64,000 nt of DNA from Caulobacter sp. BK020 (GCF_004342605.1 NZ_SLZL01000006.1:1-64000), one strand, 5' to 3'. Shown: positions 45,650-57,779, numbered from the stretch's first letter. Notes: generated by a model from the letters alone, not told the origin. Program-made: numbers and translations.

Positions 45650-46234
45650 ATGAAAGTCATTCTGCTCGAACGCGTCGAAGGCACCGGCGTCCTCGGCGAC
45701 GTGGTCACGGTGAAGGACGGCTTCGCCCGTAACTTCCTGCTGCCGCGCTCCAAGGCCCTGCGCGCCAATTCGGCCAATCTGAAGACCTTTGAGCTTCAGC
45801 GCGCCGAGATCGAAGCCCGCAACGTCAAGAACCGCGAAAACGCGGGCAAGGTCGGCGACGGCCTCGACGGCAAGCAGTACGTGATGATCCGTCAGGCTGG
45901 CGAAAGCGGCCAGCTGTACGGTTCGGTCGCGGGCCGCGACGTCGCCGACGCCATCAAGGCCGAAGGCGGCAAGGTCGATCGCTCGATGATCGTCCTCGAC
46001 AAGCCGATCAAGACGCTGGGCGTCCACGAAGTGAAGGTGAAGCTGCACGCGGAAGTGACCGTCACGGTCACGCTCAACATCGCGCGCAGCCAGGACGAAG
46101 CGGACCGCCAAGCGCGGGGCGAGAACGTCATCGCCGCTCAGTTCGAAGAAGACCGCGCCGCTGACGCCGAAGCCGCCCAAGACATGGCCGAAGGCGGCGC
46201 CGGCTCGTTCGAAGGCGACCACTACGAAGCCTAA
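45650..46234 (+). CDS. rplI: 50S ribosomal protein L9
   Basis: 194 residues. VILLERVEGTGVLGDVVTVKDGFARNFLLP is the L9 N-domain (motif shared by all L9). A connecting helix and C-domain follow. It is longer than E. coli L9 (about 149), with an acidic Ala-rich tail after residue 150, common in alphaproteobacteria. Followed by a terminator. Confidence 0.97.
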   Translation: MKVILLERVEGTGVLGDVVTVKDGFARNFLLPRSKALRANSANLKTFELQRAEIEARNVKNRENAGKVGDGLDGKQYVMIRQAGESGQLYGSVAGRDVADAIKAEGGKVDRSMIVLDKPIKTLGVHEVKVKLHAEVTVTVTLNIARSQDEADRQARGENVIAAQFEEDRAADAEAAQDMAEGGAGSFEGDHYEA

Positions 46235-46260
46235 GCGCTTCAATAGCCTGAACTATCGGA

Positions 46261-46293
46261 AACGGCGCGGAGCGATCCGCGCCGTTTTTCTTT
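46261..46293 (+). terminator. Rho-independent terminator of the rpsF-rpsR-rplI operon
   Basis: 11-base stem AACGGCGCGGA/TCCGCGCCGTT with loop GCGA and a T run (TTTTTCTTT), 26 bases past the rplI stop. Confidence 0.9.
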
Positions 46294-46407
46294 GGCCGTT
46301 CCCAGAAAATTACTCGTTTACGACCAGTGCGAATGCGCGCTTTCCTGCAGGGGTGACTCGCGTGGAAAGCGAAAATGCTGCACGCAAAACGTAGGGGAAT
46401 AGACCAC

Positions 46408-48846
46408 ATGCCCAATCGCCACCTTCTGCTGGCCGCCGTCTCGGCCGGAGCGCTCCTGCACCTTCCGGCCTTCGCGGCCGCCCAGGCTCAGGAGCCCGCC
46501 GCCGCGCCCACCGAGGTCGAGGAACTGGTCGTCACCGGCACCCGCACGCCGGGCCGCACGCGGCTGGACACCATCGCCCCGGTCGATGTGATCGGCGGCC
46601 AGGCCCTGGCCCGCCAAGGCAGCGGAGCGGAACTGGCCCAGGCCCTGTCGAACCTGACCCCGGCCATCGACTTCCCGCGGCCGGCCATCACCGACGGCAC
46701 CGACCACGTGCGCCCGGCCACCCTGCGGGGCCTGGCTCCCGACCAGACCCTGGTCCTGATCAACGGCATGCGCGGCCACGTCGGCGCGCTGGTCAACATC
46801 AACGGCTCGATCGGCCGCGGCTCGACCGCGTTCGACCTCAACTCGATCCCCACGGTCGCCGTCGAACGGGTGGAAGTGCTGCGCGACGGCGCCTCTGCCC
46901 AGTACGGCGCCGACGCCATCGCCGGGGTCATCAACCTGCGCCTGCGCGAAGCCCGCACCGGCGGCGGCGCGACCTACAACTACGGGATCTACGACACCGA
47001 CGTCGACACCGCCCGCGGCAGCCGCAAGGCCCACGACGGCCTGACCCAGTCGCTCTCCCTGTGGCAGGGACTGCCTCTCGGCAAGGACGGCTTCCTGACG
47101 GTCATGGGCGAATATGTGAACCGCCACCCCACCAACCGATCGGACTACGTCAACCTGGCCTCGGCCCCCGCCTACGCCCGCCCGGTCGTGCTGGGGCGCT
47201 ACGGCGATCCCAAGCTGGAGAGCAGCGCGGTCTACCTGAACGCCGGCCTGCCGGTGAACGAGACCTGGTCCTTGTACGGCTACGGCGGCTACCAGCATCG
47301 CGACACCGAGGCCGCGGCGACGGCGCGGACCTACAACAACGCCAACAATGTTCCGGCAGTCTATCCGGGCGGCTTCCTGCCGATCATCGCCACCGAGATC
47401 GATGACTACAACATCGCCGGCGGGATCAAGGGCGAGCTGGGCGGTTTCGCCACCGACCTGGGCGTCAGCTACGGCAAGAACAAGCTGGAATACACGATCA
47501 AGAACACCATCAACTCGACCTATGGCGCGGCCTCGCCCCGCACCTTCAAGGCCGGCGGGTTGGACTACGACCAGTTCCTGGTCAATCTGAACATGAGCAA
47601 GGGCTTCGACCTGGGCCTGGTCGAGCCAACCAACCTGGGTTTCGGCCTGGAATATCGCGAGGAAGGCTTCTCGGTCCACCAGGGCGAGCCGGCCTCCTAC
47701 AGCAAGGGGCCGCTGGCCGGCGCGCCCGTCTCGCAAGGCTTCGGTGGCTTCCGCCCCTCCAACGAGGTCGACAAAACCCGCCACAACGTCAGCGCCTATG
47801 TCGACCTGGAAGGCAAGCTGACACAGCGCCTGTCGTTCGACGCCGCCGCCCGCTACGAGGACTATTCGGACTTCGGCTCGAAGGTCACCGGCAAGCTGGC
47901 CGCCCGTTTCGACGTCGACGACGCCCTGGCCGTGCGCGCGGCGATCTCCAGCGGCGTCAAGGCCCCTGCCCTGCAGCAACAGTACTTCAGCTACACCGCC
48001 ACCAACAACGTCGCGACGCCGACCGGGTCGATCCTGGTGGAATCGGGCACCTTCACGGTTGACAGCCCGATCGCCGTGGCCCTGGGCGCCAAGCCCCTTA
48101 AGGCCGAGGAGTCGATGAACTATTCGGCCGGCATCGTCTTCCACACCGGTCCGTTCGAACTGACCATCGACGCCTACCAGATCGACATCGACGATCGCAT
48201 CGTGCTGTCGGAGAACCTGCCCAATCCGTCCACACCGGCGGCGACGGCGGCGGTGATCACCAACCTGTTGTCCAGCTACGGCGTCAGCGCCGCGCGCTTC
48301 TTCCTCAACGGCGTCGAGACCCGCACCCGCGGCGTCGACATCGTCGGCCGTTACAAGCTGGAGACGGAGACGGCCGGTCGCTACGACTTCACCCTGGCCG
48401 CCAACTTCAACGGCACCGAGGTGCAGAAGACCCCGAGCCTGCCGACCATCACCAATGTCAGCCAGCCGCCGTTCCTATTCGACCGCGGCAACGTCCTGAC
48501 CTACGAGGAAGGCACGCCCAACCAGAAGTTCGTCTTCAACACCGACTGGAGCCTGGGCGACTTCGGCGTCACGGCCAAGGCCACCTATTACGACAGCGTC
48601 CTGGTGCCCAACAACAACCCGACGCTGGACTACGAGACCGGCCATCGCACGATCGTCGACCTGGAAGGCCGCTACAAGCTTGGCCCGGCGGGCTTGGCCC
48701 TGGGCGTCAACAACCTGTTCGACCAGTATCCGCGCGAAACCCCGGCCCTGATCAACAGCCCCAGCGGCTCGATCGGCTTCCCCAGCTACTCGCCGTTCGG
48801 CTTCAATGGCCGGTTCCTCTACGCCCGCGTCAGCTACAACTGGTAG
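46408..48846 (+). CDS. TonB-dependent outer-membrane receptor
   Basis: 812 residues from ATG 46408 (AGGGGA upstream). The signal peptide ends near AFAAAQAQ. A TonB-box-like VEELVVTGT precedes the plug (about 45-170), with QTLVLINGMRGHVGALVNIN and VERVEVLRDGASAQYGADAI. The barrel ends in LYARVSYNW with aromatic Trp. Substrate unknown. It is a single gene between two terminators. Confidence 0.93.
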   Translation: MPNRHLLLAAVSAGALLHLPAFAAAQAQEPAAAPTEVEELVVTGTRTPGRTRLDTIAPVDVIGGQALARQGSGAELAQALSNLTPAIDFPRPAITDGTDHVRPATLRGLAPDQTLVLINGMRGHVGALVNINGSIGRGSTAFDLNSIPTVAVERVEVLRDGASAQYGADAIAGVINLRLREARTGGGATYNYGIYDTDVDTARGSRKAHDGLTQSLSLWQGLPLGKDGFLTVMGEYVNRHPTNRSDYVNLASAPAYARPVVLGRYGDPKLESSAVYLNAGLPVNETWSLYGYGGYQHRDTEAAATARTYNNANNVPAVYPGGFLPIIATEIDDYNIAGGIKGELGGFATDLGVSYGKNKLEYTIKNTINSTYGAASPRTFKAGGLDYDQFLVNLNMSKGFDLGLVEPTNLGFGLEYREEGFSVHQGEPASYSKGPLAGAPVSQGFGGFRPSNEVDKTRHNVSAYVDLEGKLTQRLSFDAAARYEDYSDFGSKVTGKLAARFDVDDALAVRAAISSGVKAPALQQQYFSYTATNNVATPTGSILVESGTFTVDSPIAVALGAKPLKAEESMNYSAGIVFHTGPFELTIDAYQIDIDDRIVLSENLPNPSTPAATAAVITNLLSSYGVSAARFFLNGVETRTRGVDIVGRYKLETETAGRYDFTLAANFNGTEVQKTPSLPTITNVSQPPFLFDRGNVLTYEEGTPNQKFVFNTDWSLGDFGVTAKATYYDSVLVPNNNPTLDYETGHRTIVDLEGRYKLGPAGLALGVNNLFDQYPRETPALINSPSGSIGFPSYSPFGFNGRFLYARVSYNW

Positions 48847-48869
48847 AGCGCCCAGGATTGAATTGAAGC

Positions 48870-48900
48870 GGCGCGGGAGCGATTCCCGCGCCATTTTCAT
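48870..48900 (+). terminator. Rho-independent terminator after the TonB receptor
   Basis: 9-base stem GGCGCGGGA/TCCCGCGCC, loop GCGAT, then ATTTTCAT, 23 bases past the stop. Confidence 0.78.
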
Positions 48901-49015
48901 GCGTCCGGATCTGACGGAGCGCGCCCTCAGAACATACACAGAATATCCCCGTTCATCTTCGCCGACGCCCCGCTGCGTCCGCGCGAAAAACCCCGCTTGG
49001 CGTTAACCTGTGGCG

Positions 49016-50539
49016 ATGTCTCTCGTCCCTGCTCTAGACCTCCGCCCACCTCAGCCGATGGGCGACATCGTCGTCGCCGTCGCCCCCCACAACCTGGAAG
49101 CCGAACAGGCGCTGCTGGGCGTGCTGCTGTACGACAACGCCGCCTACGAACGCCTGACCGACAGCCTGCAGGGCCGCCACTTCTACGAGCCCTTCCACCA
49201 GCGGCTGTTCGGCTCGATCGAGACCCATATCCGCAAGGGCCAGCTGGCCGAGCCGATCCTGCTGGCCGACGAGTTCAAGCATGACCCAGCGTTCGAGGAG
49301 CTGGGCGGCCTGCGCTACCTAGCCGATCTGGTCGACCGCGCCCCGCCCGCCGCTAATGTCGGCGACTACGCCCGCGCGGTGTTCGACCTGGCCCTGCGCC
49401 GCGACCTGATCCGCATCGGCGGCGAGATCGCCACCACGGCTCACGGCGGCGGCAAGGACGACGTCAAGCTGCCGGCCCGCGACCAGATCGAGGCGGCCGA
49501 ACAGCAGCTCTACACCCTGGCCGAAAGCGGCACGGCGAGCTCCGGCTTCGTCAGCTTCGGCGAAGCCCTGCGCGGCGCCGTGGAGATGACCGCCGAGGCC
49601 TACAGCCGCGACGGCGGCATGTCGGGCATCTCGACCGACCTGATCGATCTCGACACCAAGATCGGCGGCCTGCACCCGTCCGACCTGATCGTGCTGGCCG
49701 GCCGCCCGTCGATGGGCAAGACCGCCCTGGCCACCAACATCGCGTTCAACATCGCCAAGAAGTACGCCTGGGAGCCCCAGCCGGACGGCACCAAGAAGAC
49801 CGTCAGCGGCGGCGTCGTAGCCTTCTATTCACTGGAAATGAGCGCCGAGCAGTTGGCCCTGCGTATGCTGGCCGACGCCTCGGGCGTCTCGGGCGACAAG
49901 CTCCGCAAGGGCGAGATCGACGCGTCCGAATTCGGGCGGGTGCGCGACGCGGCCATCGAGCTGCAGGAAGCCCCGCTCTATATCGACGCCACTGGCGGCA
50001 TTTCGATCGCCAAGCTGACGGCCCGGGCGCGGCGCCTGAAGCGCCAGGTGGGCCTGGACCTGATCGTCGTCGACTACCTGCAGCTTGTCACCGGCTCGGA
50101 CCTGTCGTCCAACGCCAGCCGCGTGCAGGAGGTCTCGCAAATCACCATGGGCCTGAAGGCCCTGGCCAAGGAGCTGGCTTGCCCGGTCATCGCCCTGTCG
50201 CAGCTGTCGCGCCAGGTCGAACAGCGTGAAGACAAGCGGCCGCAGCTGTCCGACCTTCGCGAATCCGGCTCGATCGAGCAGGACGCCGACATGGTGTGGT
50301 TCGTGTATCGCGAAAGCTACTATGTCGGCCGCGCCGAGCCGCGCGAGGGCACGCCCGAACACCTGCAATGGCAGGAGGACATGGACCGCCTGCAGGGCCT
50401 GGCCGAGGTGATCATCGCCAAGCAGCGTCACGGTCCGATCGGCACCGTGCGCCTGTCGTTCAACAGCGACACCACCCGCTTCGGCAACCTGGCCCGCGAC
50501 CACTACTTCCACCAGATGCGCAGCGGCTCGGACGAATAG
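49016..50539 (+). CDS. dnaB: Replicative DNA helicase
   Basis: 507 residues. N-terminal primase-interacting domain (PHNLEAEQALLGVLLYDNAAY) and C-terminal RecA-like motor with Walker A GRPSMGKTALATNIA, Walker B LIVVDYLQLV, and RESGSIEQDADMV. Unwinds DNA at the replication fork as a hexamer. ATG 49016 or GTG 49010 may be used. Confidence 0.97.
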   Translation: MSLVPALDLRPPQPMGDIVVAVAPHNLEAEQALLGVLLYDNAAYERLTDSLQGRHFYEPFHQRLFGSIETHIRKGQLAEPILLADEFKHDPAFEELGGLRYLADLVDRAPPAANVGDYARAVFDLALRRDLIRIGGEIATTAHGGGKDDVKLPARDQIEAAEQQLYTLAESGTASSGFVSFGEALRGAVEMTAEAYSRDGGMSGISTDLIDLDTKIGGLHPSDLIVLAGRPSMGKTALATNIAFNIAKKYAWEPQPDGTKKTVSGGVVAFYSLEMSAEQLALRMLADASGVSGDKLRKGEIDASEFGRVRDAAIELQEAPLYIDATGGISIAKLTARARRLKRQVGLDLIVVDYLQLVTGSDLSSNASRVQEVSQITMGLKALAKELACPVIALSQLSRQVEQREDKRPQLSDLRESGSIEQDADMVWFVYRESYYVGRAEPREGTPEHLQWQEDMDRLQGLAEVIIAKQRHGPIGTVRLSFNSDTTRFGNLARDHYFHQMRSGSDE

Positions 50540-50780
50540 TCCGAGCGCCGTTTGAAGGGGCGGACGATAGCCGGCCGCCTCAACATCCATTTCGATTCAA
50601 GGCCGCCGATGGACTTCAGCCCCCGCCCGCGTCGACGATGGTCGGCGCGTTCCTGCTGATGTGGCGTCCAGATCGTCGCCAGCGGCGTCGAGGCGCTGGT
50701 GAACCAGTCCCTGGGCCGACACTGAATCTCCTCCGTATCCGCACTGGCGTTGGCCGCCCGGCTCGGCTACGCCCTGCCCC

Positions 50781-51863
50781 GTGACCGAAACCAGCCGCCT
50801 CACCCTCGACCTCGACGCCCTGGCGTCCAACCACGCCGTGCTCAAGGCCGCCGCGGGCGGGGCCGAGATCGCACCCGCCGTGAAGGCCGACGGCTATGGC
50901 CTGGGCGCGGCCCTGGTGGCCGGACGGTTGTGGGACGAGGGCGCGCGGAGCTTCTATGTCGCCCGCCTGTCGGAGGGCGTGGCCTTGCGCCGGTCGCTCG
51001 GCGATCGGACGGCGACGATCTATCTGCTGGACGGCGTCACGCCGGGCTCGGCGCCGACCATCGAGGCCGCCGGCCTGACGCCGGTGCTCAACAGCCTGCC
51101 GCAGATCGAGGCCTGGAACAGTCATGCGCGCGGACGGGTGCTAGACGCCGCCCTACACATCGACACCGGCATGAACCGCCTGGGCCTGCGTCCCGAGGAA
51201 GCCGTCGTGCTGACCGGGGCCATGGACCGGCTGAAGTTCCTGAACATCACGCTGGTGATCAGCCACCTGGCCTGCGCCGGCGAGCCGGACCATCCGCTGA
51301 ACGCCCGTCAGCGAGAGCGCTTCGTCGAAGCCGCGGCCTTTTTCCCGAACGCCCGCCGCAGCCTAGCCAATTCGGGCGGGATCTTTCTGAGCGACGACTT
51401 CTGCTTCGACCAGTGCCGTCCCGGGATCAGCCTCTATGGCGGCGGCCCGCGCGACGTTCCCGACGACCGGATCAAGGCCGTGGCCACCCTGGAAGCGCCG
51501 ATCCTGCAGGCCCGGGTCGTGCCGCGCGGCGAAAGCATCGGCTACGGCGCGGCCTTCACCGCCCAGGACACCACGCGCGTGGCCATCCTGGCCGCCGGCT
51601 ATGCCGACGGGGTGCCGCGCGCCGCCCATCCGCGCGGCGCGGTGTGGTTCGACGGCAAGCGGCGGCCGATGCTGGGCCGGGTGTCGATGGACCTGATCGC
51701 CGTCGACATCACCGACTGCGACGCCGCCCGCCCGGGCGCGATGATGCAGATCATCGGCCCCGACCTGCCTGTCGACGAGGCCGCCGCCGCCGCCGGGACG
51801 ACGGCCTACGAACTGCTGACTCGCATCGCGCCTCGGGCGCGACGCGTGATCAAGGGCAGCTGA
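50781..51863 (+). CDS. alr: Alanine racemase
   Basis: 360 residues, GTG start. PLP Lys in [14 protein letters not shown] (about 34) and catalytic Tyr in ESIGYGAAF. Makes D-Ala for cell-wall synthesis. The 241-base gap from dnaB shows no gene. The stop is one base from the stop of the convergent next gene. Confidence 0.95.
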   Translation: MTETSRLTLDLDALASNHAVLKAAAGGAEIAPAVKADGYGLGAALVAGRLWDEGARSFYVARLSEGVALRRSLGDRTATIYLLDGVTPGSAPTIEAAGLTPVLNSLPQIEAWNSHARGRVLDAALHIDTGMNRLGLRPEEAVVLTGAMDRLKFLNITLVISHLACAGEPDHPLNARQRERFVEAAAFFPNARRSLANSGGIFLSDDFCFDQCRPGISLYGGGPRDVPDDRIKAVATLEAPILQARVVPRGESIGYGAAFTAQDTTRVAILAAGYADGVPRAAHPRGAVWFDGKRRPMLGRVSMDLIAVDITDCDAARPGAMMQIIGPDLPVDEAAAAAGTTAYELLTRIAPRARRVIKGS

Positions 51864-51864
51864 C

Positions 51865-53037
51865 CTACCGCGCCAGCCCTTCCAGCCGGCCCACGTCCAC
51901 CGACGCCACGGCCCGCTTCAGGACGTCGATGCTGTCGGCGTTGCCGTTGGCCTCGACGCTGAAGCGGTCGCCGACCAGGACGCTGTAGGTCCCGTACTTG
52001 CTGTCGCGGTCCCATTCCTCGGTCGTCAGCCGCCCGTCGACCTTGCCCGTCTTCTTGTAGCCGGACGCGGTCTCCTCGGAGGTCTGGGCGTTGAAGGCGC
52101 TGGCCATGGCGGCCATGCCGGCCGCGGGCCCCAGGTCCGTGACGGCCAGGCGGAAGGTCGAGCCGTCCTTGCCGTAGTCGCCCGTGGCGCCGACCATCGC
52201 CATGCCCTCGGCGCCGGCCGAATGGGTCTCGACGGAGGTCCGCTCGAAGCCCGCCACCGAGCCCGGCAGCAGTCCCTTCAGCGCGTCGGGCGCCACCGGC
52301 GGAAGGTCCTTGCTGGCGTTGACCTTGGCCGCGGCCGCCTCCAGCTTGCCGAGATCGACCTTGGCGCCGTTGACCTCCATCGTGCCCGACATGGTTCCGG
52401 TATTGGCGGCGTGGCCGGCCATGCCGGCGCCGAACATCGCCGCGCCGGCGACGGCGCCGGTGATCACGCCAATAACGACCGAGAGCACGATCGCGCAGAG
52501 TATGGTGACGGCCGTATAGCCCAGCGCCTTTTCCTGCGGCGCCTTCATCAGCTTGGGCAGGCCGAGATAGAGCAGGTAGAAGCCGTAGAGGCTGGCGAGG
52601 GCGGCGATCATCGCCAGCGGCGGAAAGATCCCCAGGATCCCGAACACCCAGGCGGCGGTGTAGCTGTAGGCCGCGACCTTGAAGGCCTGGACCCGATCCT
52701 TCTGGCCATCAAAGCTGGGGGCCAGGGCATCAATGATCAGCGCCACCAGGAACACCGACAGCAGGCTCAGGCCATAGGCGACCACAGCGCTGACGATGGA
52801 CGAGACCAGCGGCGGCCTCATGTGGAAGCCGAAGCCTCCGAAGCCGAACACCTGTCCGCCGATCAGGCCGGCGACCGGCGGGATCGCGGCCAGAATGCAG
52901 ACATAGCCGACATACAGTCCCTTGATCGTCGCCGGCTCGGCGTCGATCCGCTCCCATTCGGCGGAGGGCGACAGCAGCAGGCGCTTCACCCGGCCGACAA
53001 GGTCGGACGATGACGCCCGGGGTTCGATGACAGTCAT
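51865..53037 (-). CDS. Yip1-family membrane protein
   Basis: 390 residues from ATG 53037 (GGAGGAGCG upstream). The N-terminal part has a short LLLSPSAEWERIDAEPAT motif and about five to six membrane segments (about 45-200), as in the Yip1 domain family. The C-terminal 180 residues are soluble, with DLPPVAPDALKGLLPGSVAG followed by a mixed domain rich in Asp/Gly. No enzymatic motif is seen, and the role is unknown. Confidence 0.75.
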   Translation of the reverse strand: MTVIEPRASSSDLVGRVKRLLLSPSAEWERIDAEPATIKGLYVGYVCILAAIPPVAGLIGGQVFGFGGFGFHMRPPLVSSIVSAVVAYGLSLLSVFLVALIIDALAPSFDGQKDRVQAFKVAAYSYTAAWVFGILGIFPPLAMIAALASLYGFYLLYLGLPKLMKAPQEKALGYTAVTILCAIVLSVVIGVITGAVAGAAMFGAGMAGHAANTGTMSGTMEVNGAKVDLGKLEAAAAKVNASKDLPPVAPDALKGLLPGSVAGFERTSVETHSAGAEGMAMVGATGDYGKDGSTFRLAVTDLGPAAGMAAMASAFNAQTSEETASGYKKTGKVDGRLTTEEWDRDSKYGTYSVLVGDRFSVEANGNADSIDVLKRAVASVDVGRLEGLAR

Positions 53038-53217
53038 ACGATCGCTCCTCCGCGAATCCTGAACGTCCCCCGACGCGATTCCTGTATAACCACCACCATG
53101 GGGCGTTGAGAACATCGTTCCGTGACAATGGCGAACCGCGTCCCGCGGATGCGTCCGTCTTTGGCGCAGGAGACCGCCAGACTGTAGTCTCCCGTCATCT
53201 TCGAATCAGGAGCACCC

Positions 53218-54596
<1,379 letters not shown>

Positions 54597-54600
<4 letters not shown>

Positions 54601-55220
54601 CTCCGTTCGACATCATCTTCGGCCTGATCCTGCTGGTCTCGGCCCTGGTCGGTTTCGCCCGGGGCGCTTCGCGCGAGCTGACCTCGGCCCTGTCGTTTAT
54701 CGTCGCCGCCCTGCTCTCGCTGCTGGCGCTGCGGGTCACCGGCCCGCTGTTTCGCGGCCTGATGGACCCGGATTGGGCGGCCACGGCGGCCGCCATCCTG
54801 GTCACGTTCGTGATCATCTTCGTGCTGCTGCGCCTGATCGGCGCCCAGATCACAAAGACCCTTCACGCCGACGGCGCGCTCGGCACGCTGGATCGGCTGA
54901 TGGGCCTGGCGTTCGGCCTGCTGCGTGGGCTGGTGGTGCTTGGGGTGTTCAGCCTGGTGTTCCATATGGCCACCCCGCCTGACCGCGTCCCCAGCTGGAT
55001 GTCCAAGTCGGCGCTGTATCCTCTGTCGAACGCCGCCGGCCGCGTGCTGAAAGTGTTCGCCCCCAAGGGCGCCGGCCTGGCCGGCAAGCTGGCCCCCGCC
55101 ATCGAGGACGCCGTCCACGACGGGACCAGCGACAAACCGTCCGACCGCAAGGCCGGCGAAGCAGGGTATGATAAGGACCAGCGTCGTTCCGTCGACGATC
55201 TGGTGGAGAAATCTCGATGA
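54597..55220 (+). CDS. CvpA-family membrane protein
   Basis: 207 residues. Four membrane segments (FDIIFGLILLVSALVGFARG at the start) and a hydrophilic C-terminus. GTG overlaps the radA stop. CvpA is named for colicin V production; its molecular role is not settled. The radA-cvpA-purF order is coupled by 4-base overlaps. Confidence 0.93.
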
Positions 55221-56719
55221 CGTCCTTCGGCCAGTCGACCGACCGCTTCTCGTCCGCGCCCTGGCGCGATCCGCAGGACGACACCTTGCGGCTCGAATGT
55301 GGTGTCTTCGGCGTCTACGGCGTTCGCGACGCCGCCGCGGTGACGGCGCTAGGCCTGCATGCCCTGCAGCATCGCGGCCAGGAGGCCTGCGGCATCGCCG
55401 CCTTCGACGGCCAGCGCTTCCACACCGAACGTCATATGGGCCATGTGGGCGACGCCTTCACCGGCAATGACCTGGTCCAGCGCCTGCCCGGGGGCATGGC
55501 CATCGGTCACACCCGTTATTCCACGGCCGGCGGCAGCGGCATCCGAAACGTCCAGCCGATGTTCGCCGACCTCGAAACCGGCGGCGTGGCCATCGCCCAC
55601 AACGGCAACCTGACCAACTTCCTGACCCTGCGCGAGCGCCTCGTGCAGGAAGGCGCGATCTTCCAGTCCACCAGCGACAGCGAAGTGATCCTTCACCTGA
55701 TCGCCCGCTCGCGGAAAGCCCGGATCGTCGACCGCTTCATCGACGCCGTCGGCCAGATCGAGGGCGGCTACGCGATCGTGGCCATCACCAACAAGAAGAT
55801 GATCGGCCTGCGCGATCCGCTGGGCATCCGCCCGCTGGTGCTGGGCGACCTGGACGGCAAACCCGTCCTGGCCTCGGAAACCTGCGCGTTGGACATGATC
55901 GGCGCCCGCTTCGTGCGCGACGTCGAGCACGGCGAGATGGTGGTGATCTCCGAGACCGGCGTGAAGTCGCTTCGGCCCTTCCAGAACGTCGCGGCCCGCC
56001 CCTGCGTGTTCGAATACGTCTATTTCGCTCGCCCCGACAGCGTCGTGAACGGCCGCTCGGTCTATGACGTGCGCAAGCGCATGGGCCAGCGCCTGGCCCA
56101 GGAGACCGGCGTGGAGGCCGACGTCGTGGTGCCGGTGCCCGACAGCGGCGTGCCAGCCGCCATCGGCTACGCCCAGGCCAGCGGCCTGCCCTTCGACCTG
56201 GGCATCATCCGTAACCACTATGTGGGCCGCACCTTCATCCAGCCGACCCAGGGCGTGCGCGAACTGGGCGTGCGCATGAAGCACAGCCCCAACCGCGCCG
56301 TGCTGGAAGGCAAGCGCGTGGTCCTGATCGACGACTCGATCGTGCGCGGCACCACCTCGCTGAAGATCGTCCGCATGGTCCGCGAGGCCGGCGCCCGGGA
56401 AGTCCACCTCCGCTCGGCCAGCCCGCCGATCAAGTGGCCCGATTTCTACGGCATCGACATGCCCGAGCGCGAGCAGCTGCTGGCCGCCACCAAGTCGCTG
56501 GAAGAGATGGCCAAGTTCCTGGAAGTGGACTCGCTCGGCTTCCTGTCGGTCGATGGCCTCTATCAGGCGCTGGAAGCCGGTCCTCGCGACCCGGCGCGTC
56601 CGCAGTTCACCGACCACTACTTCACCGGCGACTATCCCACCCGCCTGACCGATCGCGAGATCGCCGAGGGCCGCAACGACCAGGCCGAGAAGCAGCTTTC
56701 GCTGCTGGTCAGCGCCTAG
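55217..56719 (+). CDS. purF: Amidophosphoribosyltransferase
   Basis: 500 residues. A short propeptide of about 31 residues precedes the nucleophile Cys in LECGVFGVYG, and the glutaminase domain follows (HRGQEACGIAAF). The phosphoribosyltransferase domain has VVLIDDSIVRGTTSLKIV. It makes phosphoribosylamine, the first committed step of purine synthesis. The start overlaps cvpA by 4 bases. Confidence 0.97.
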   Translation: MTSFGQSTDRFSSAPWRDPQDDTLRLECGVFGVYGVRDAAAVTALGLHALQHRGQEACGIAAFDGQRFHTERHMGHVGDAFTGNDLVQRLPGGMAIGHTRYSTAGGSGIRNVQPMFADLETGGVAIAHNGNLTNFLTLRERLVQEGAIFQSTSDSEVILHLIARSRKARIVDRFIDAVGQIEGGYAIVAITNKKMIGLRDPLGIRPLVLGDLDGKPVLASETCALDMIGARFVRDVEHGEMVVISETGVKSLRPFQNVAARPCVFEYVYFARPDSVVNGRSVYDVRKRMGQRLAQETGVEADVVVPVPDSGVPAAIGYAQASGLPFDLGIIRNHYVGRTFIQPTQGVRELGVRMKHSPNRAVLEGKRVVLIDDSIVRGTTSLKIVRMVREAGAREVHLRSASPPIKWPDFYGIDMPEREQLLAATKSLEEMAKFLEVDSLGFLSVDGLYQALEAGPRDPARPQFTDHYFTGDYPTRLTDREIAEGRNDQAEKQLSLLVSA

Positions 56720-56747
56720 TCTTCCGTTTCGCTTCACTCTCAACCCT

Positions 56748-56777
56748 CGTCACTCCCCGACAGGTCGGGGGATGACG
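56748..56777. repeat. Small palindromic hairpin after purF
   Basis: 14-base arms CGTCACTCCCCGAC and GTCGGGGGATGACG with one mismatch and a 2-base loop. No T run follows, so it looks like a repeat element rather than a terminator. It ends 15 bases before the next start. Confidence 0.65.
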
Positions 56778-56792
56778 TATTGAAAGACGCTT

Positions 56793-57779
56793 GTGGCCAA
56801 TCCCGTTTCCCTCCTTCTGGCCAAGCTGAAGATCGACGGCTACATCCTGGCCCTGTTCGGCATGGTCGTGCTGGCCTCGGTGCTGCCGGTGCATGGCGAG
56901 GCCGCGGCCGTCGTCGGCTGGGTGGTCAAGATCGCCATCGCCCTGCTGTTCTTCCTGCACGGCGCCAAGCTGTCGCGCGAAGCCGTGGTCGCGGGCCTGA
57001 CCCATTGGCGCCTGCACCTGACGATCCTGGCCTTCACCTTCGTGCTGTTTCCGGCCCTGGGCCTGGCGATCAGCCGGTCCGGCCTGCTGTCGCCCACCCT
57101 TTCAGCCGGCGTGCTGTTCCTGTGCTGCCTGCCCTCGACCGTGCAGTCGTCGATCGCCTTCACCTCGATCGGCCGAGGGAATATCGCCGCCGCCGTCTGC
57201 GCGGCCTCGGCCTCGAACCTGCTGGGCATCTTCCTGACGCCGGTGCTGGTCGGGCTGCTGATGCACGCCCATGGCGAGACCGGCGGGGCCTGGGCGTCGA
57301 TCAAGCCGATCATCATCCAGCTGCTGTTGCCGTTCGTGGTCGGCCAGCTTGTCCGTCCCTGGGTCGGACCGTGGATAGACCGGCACAAGGCTCTGGTCGG
57401 CCGGGTCGATCGCGGCTCCATCCTGCTGGTGGTCTATGCGGCCTTCAGCGCCGCGGTGATCGACGGCATCTGGCGCAAGGTGTCGATTTCCGAGTTGCTG
57501 CTGCTGCTCGTCGTCTGCATGGCCCTGCTGGCGGTCATCATGGCCGCGACCATGCTCGGCTCGCGGGCGCTGGGTTTCTCCAAGCCCGACGAGGTGGCCA
57601 TCGTGTTCTGCGGCTCGAAGAAGAGCCTGGCCAGCGGCGTGCCGATGGCCGGCATCCTGTTCCCCGGCCCGACGGCGGGCATTCTGGTGTTGCCGCTGAT
57701 GCTGTTCCACCAGATCCAGCTGATGGCCTGTTCGGTGTTGGCGCAACGCTATGGCGCACGCCCGGCGGACGAGGCCTGA
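56793..57779 (+). CDS. SBF-like (bile acid:sodium symporter family) membrane transporter
   Basis: 328 residues, GTG start, about ten membrane segments (starting LKIDGYILALFGMVVLASVLP). The two crossing regions of the family fit: CCLPSTVQSSIAFTSIGRGN and FCGSKKSLASGVPMAGILFP. The PF13593-type SBF-like group differs from the classical bile-acid transporters. Substrate unknown. Confidence 0.88.
   Translation: MANPVSLLLAKLKIDGYILALFGMVVLASVLPVHGEAAAVVGWVVKIAIALLFFLHGAKLSREAVVAGLTHWRLHLTILAFTFVLFPALGLAISRSGLLSPTLSAGVLFLCCLPSTVQSSIAFTSIGRGNIAAAVCAASASNLLGIFLTPVLVGLLMHAHGETGGAWASIKPIIIQLLLPFVVGQLVRPWVGPWIDRHKALVGRVDRGSILLVVYAAFSAAVIDGIWRKVSISELLLLLVVCMALLAVIMAATMLGSRALGFSKPDEVAIVFCGSKKSLASGVPMAGILFPGPTAGILVLPLMLFHQIQLMACSVLAQRYGARPADEA

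Noticed and set aside
46294..46407. Fur box before the third TonB receptor
   Set aside because: No convincing 19-base Fur palindrome could be read in the leader.
50540..50780. Possible gene or RNA in the gap between dnaB and alr
   Set aside because: Only short shadow frames and no fold or motif were recognised; left unannotated.
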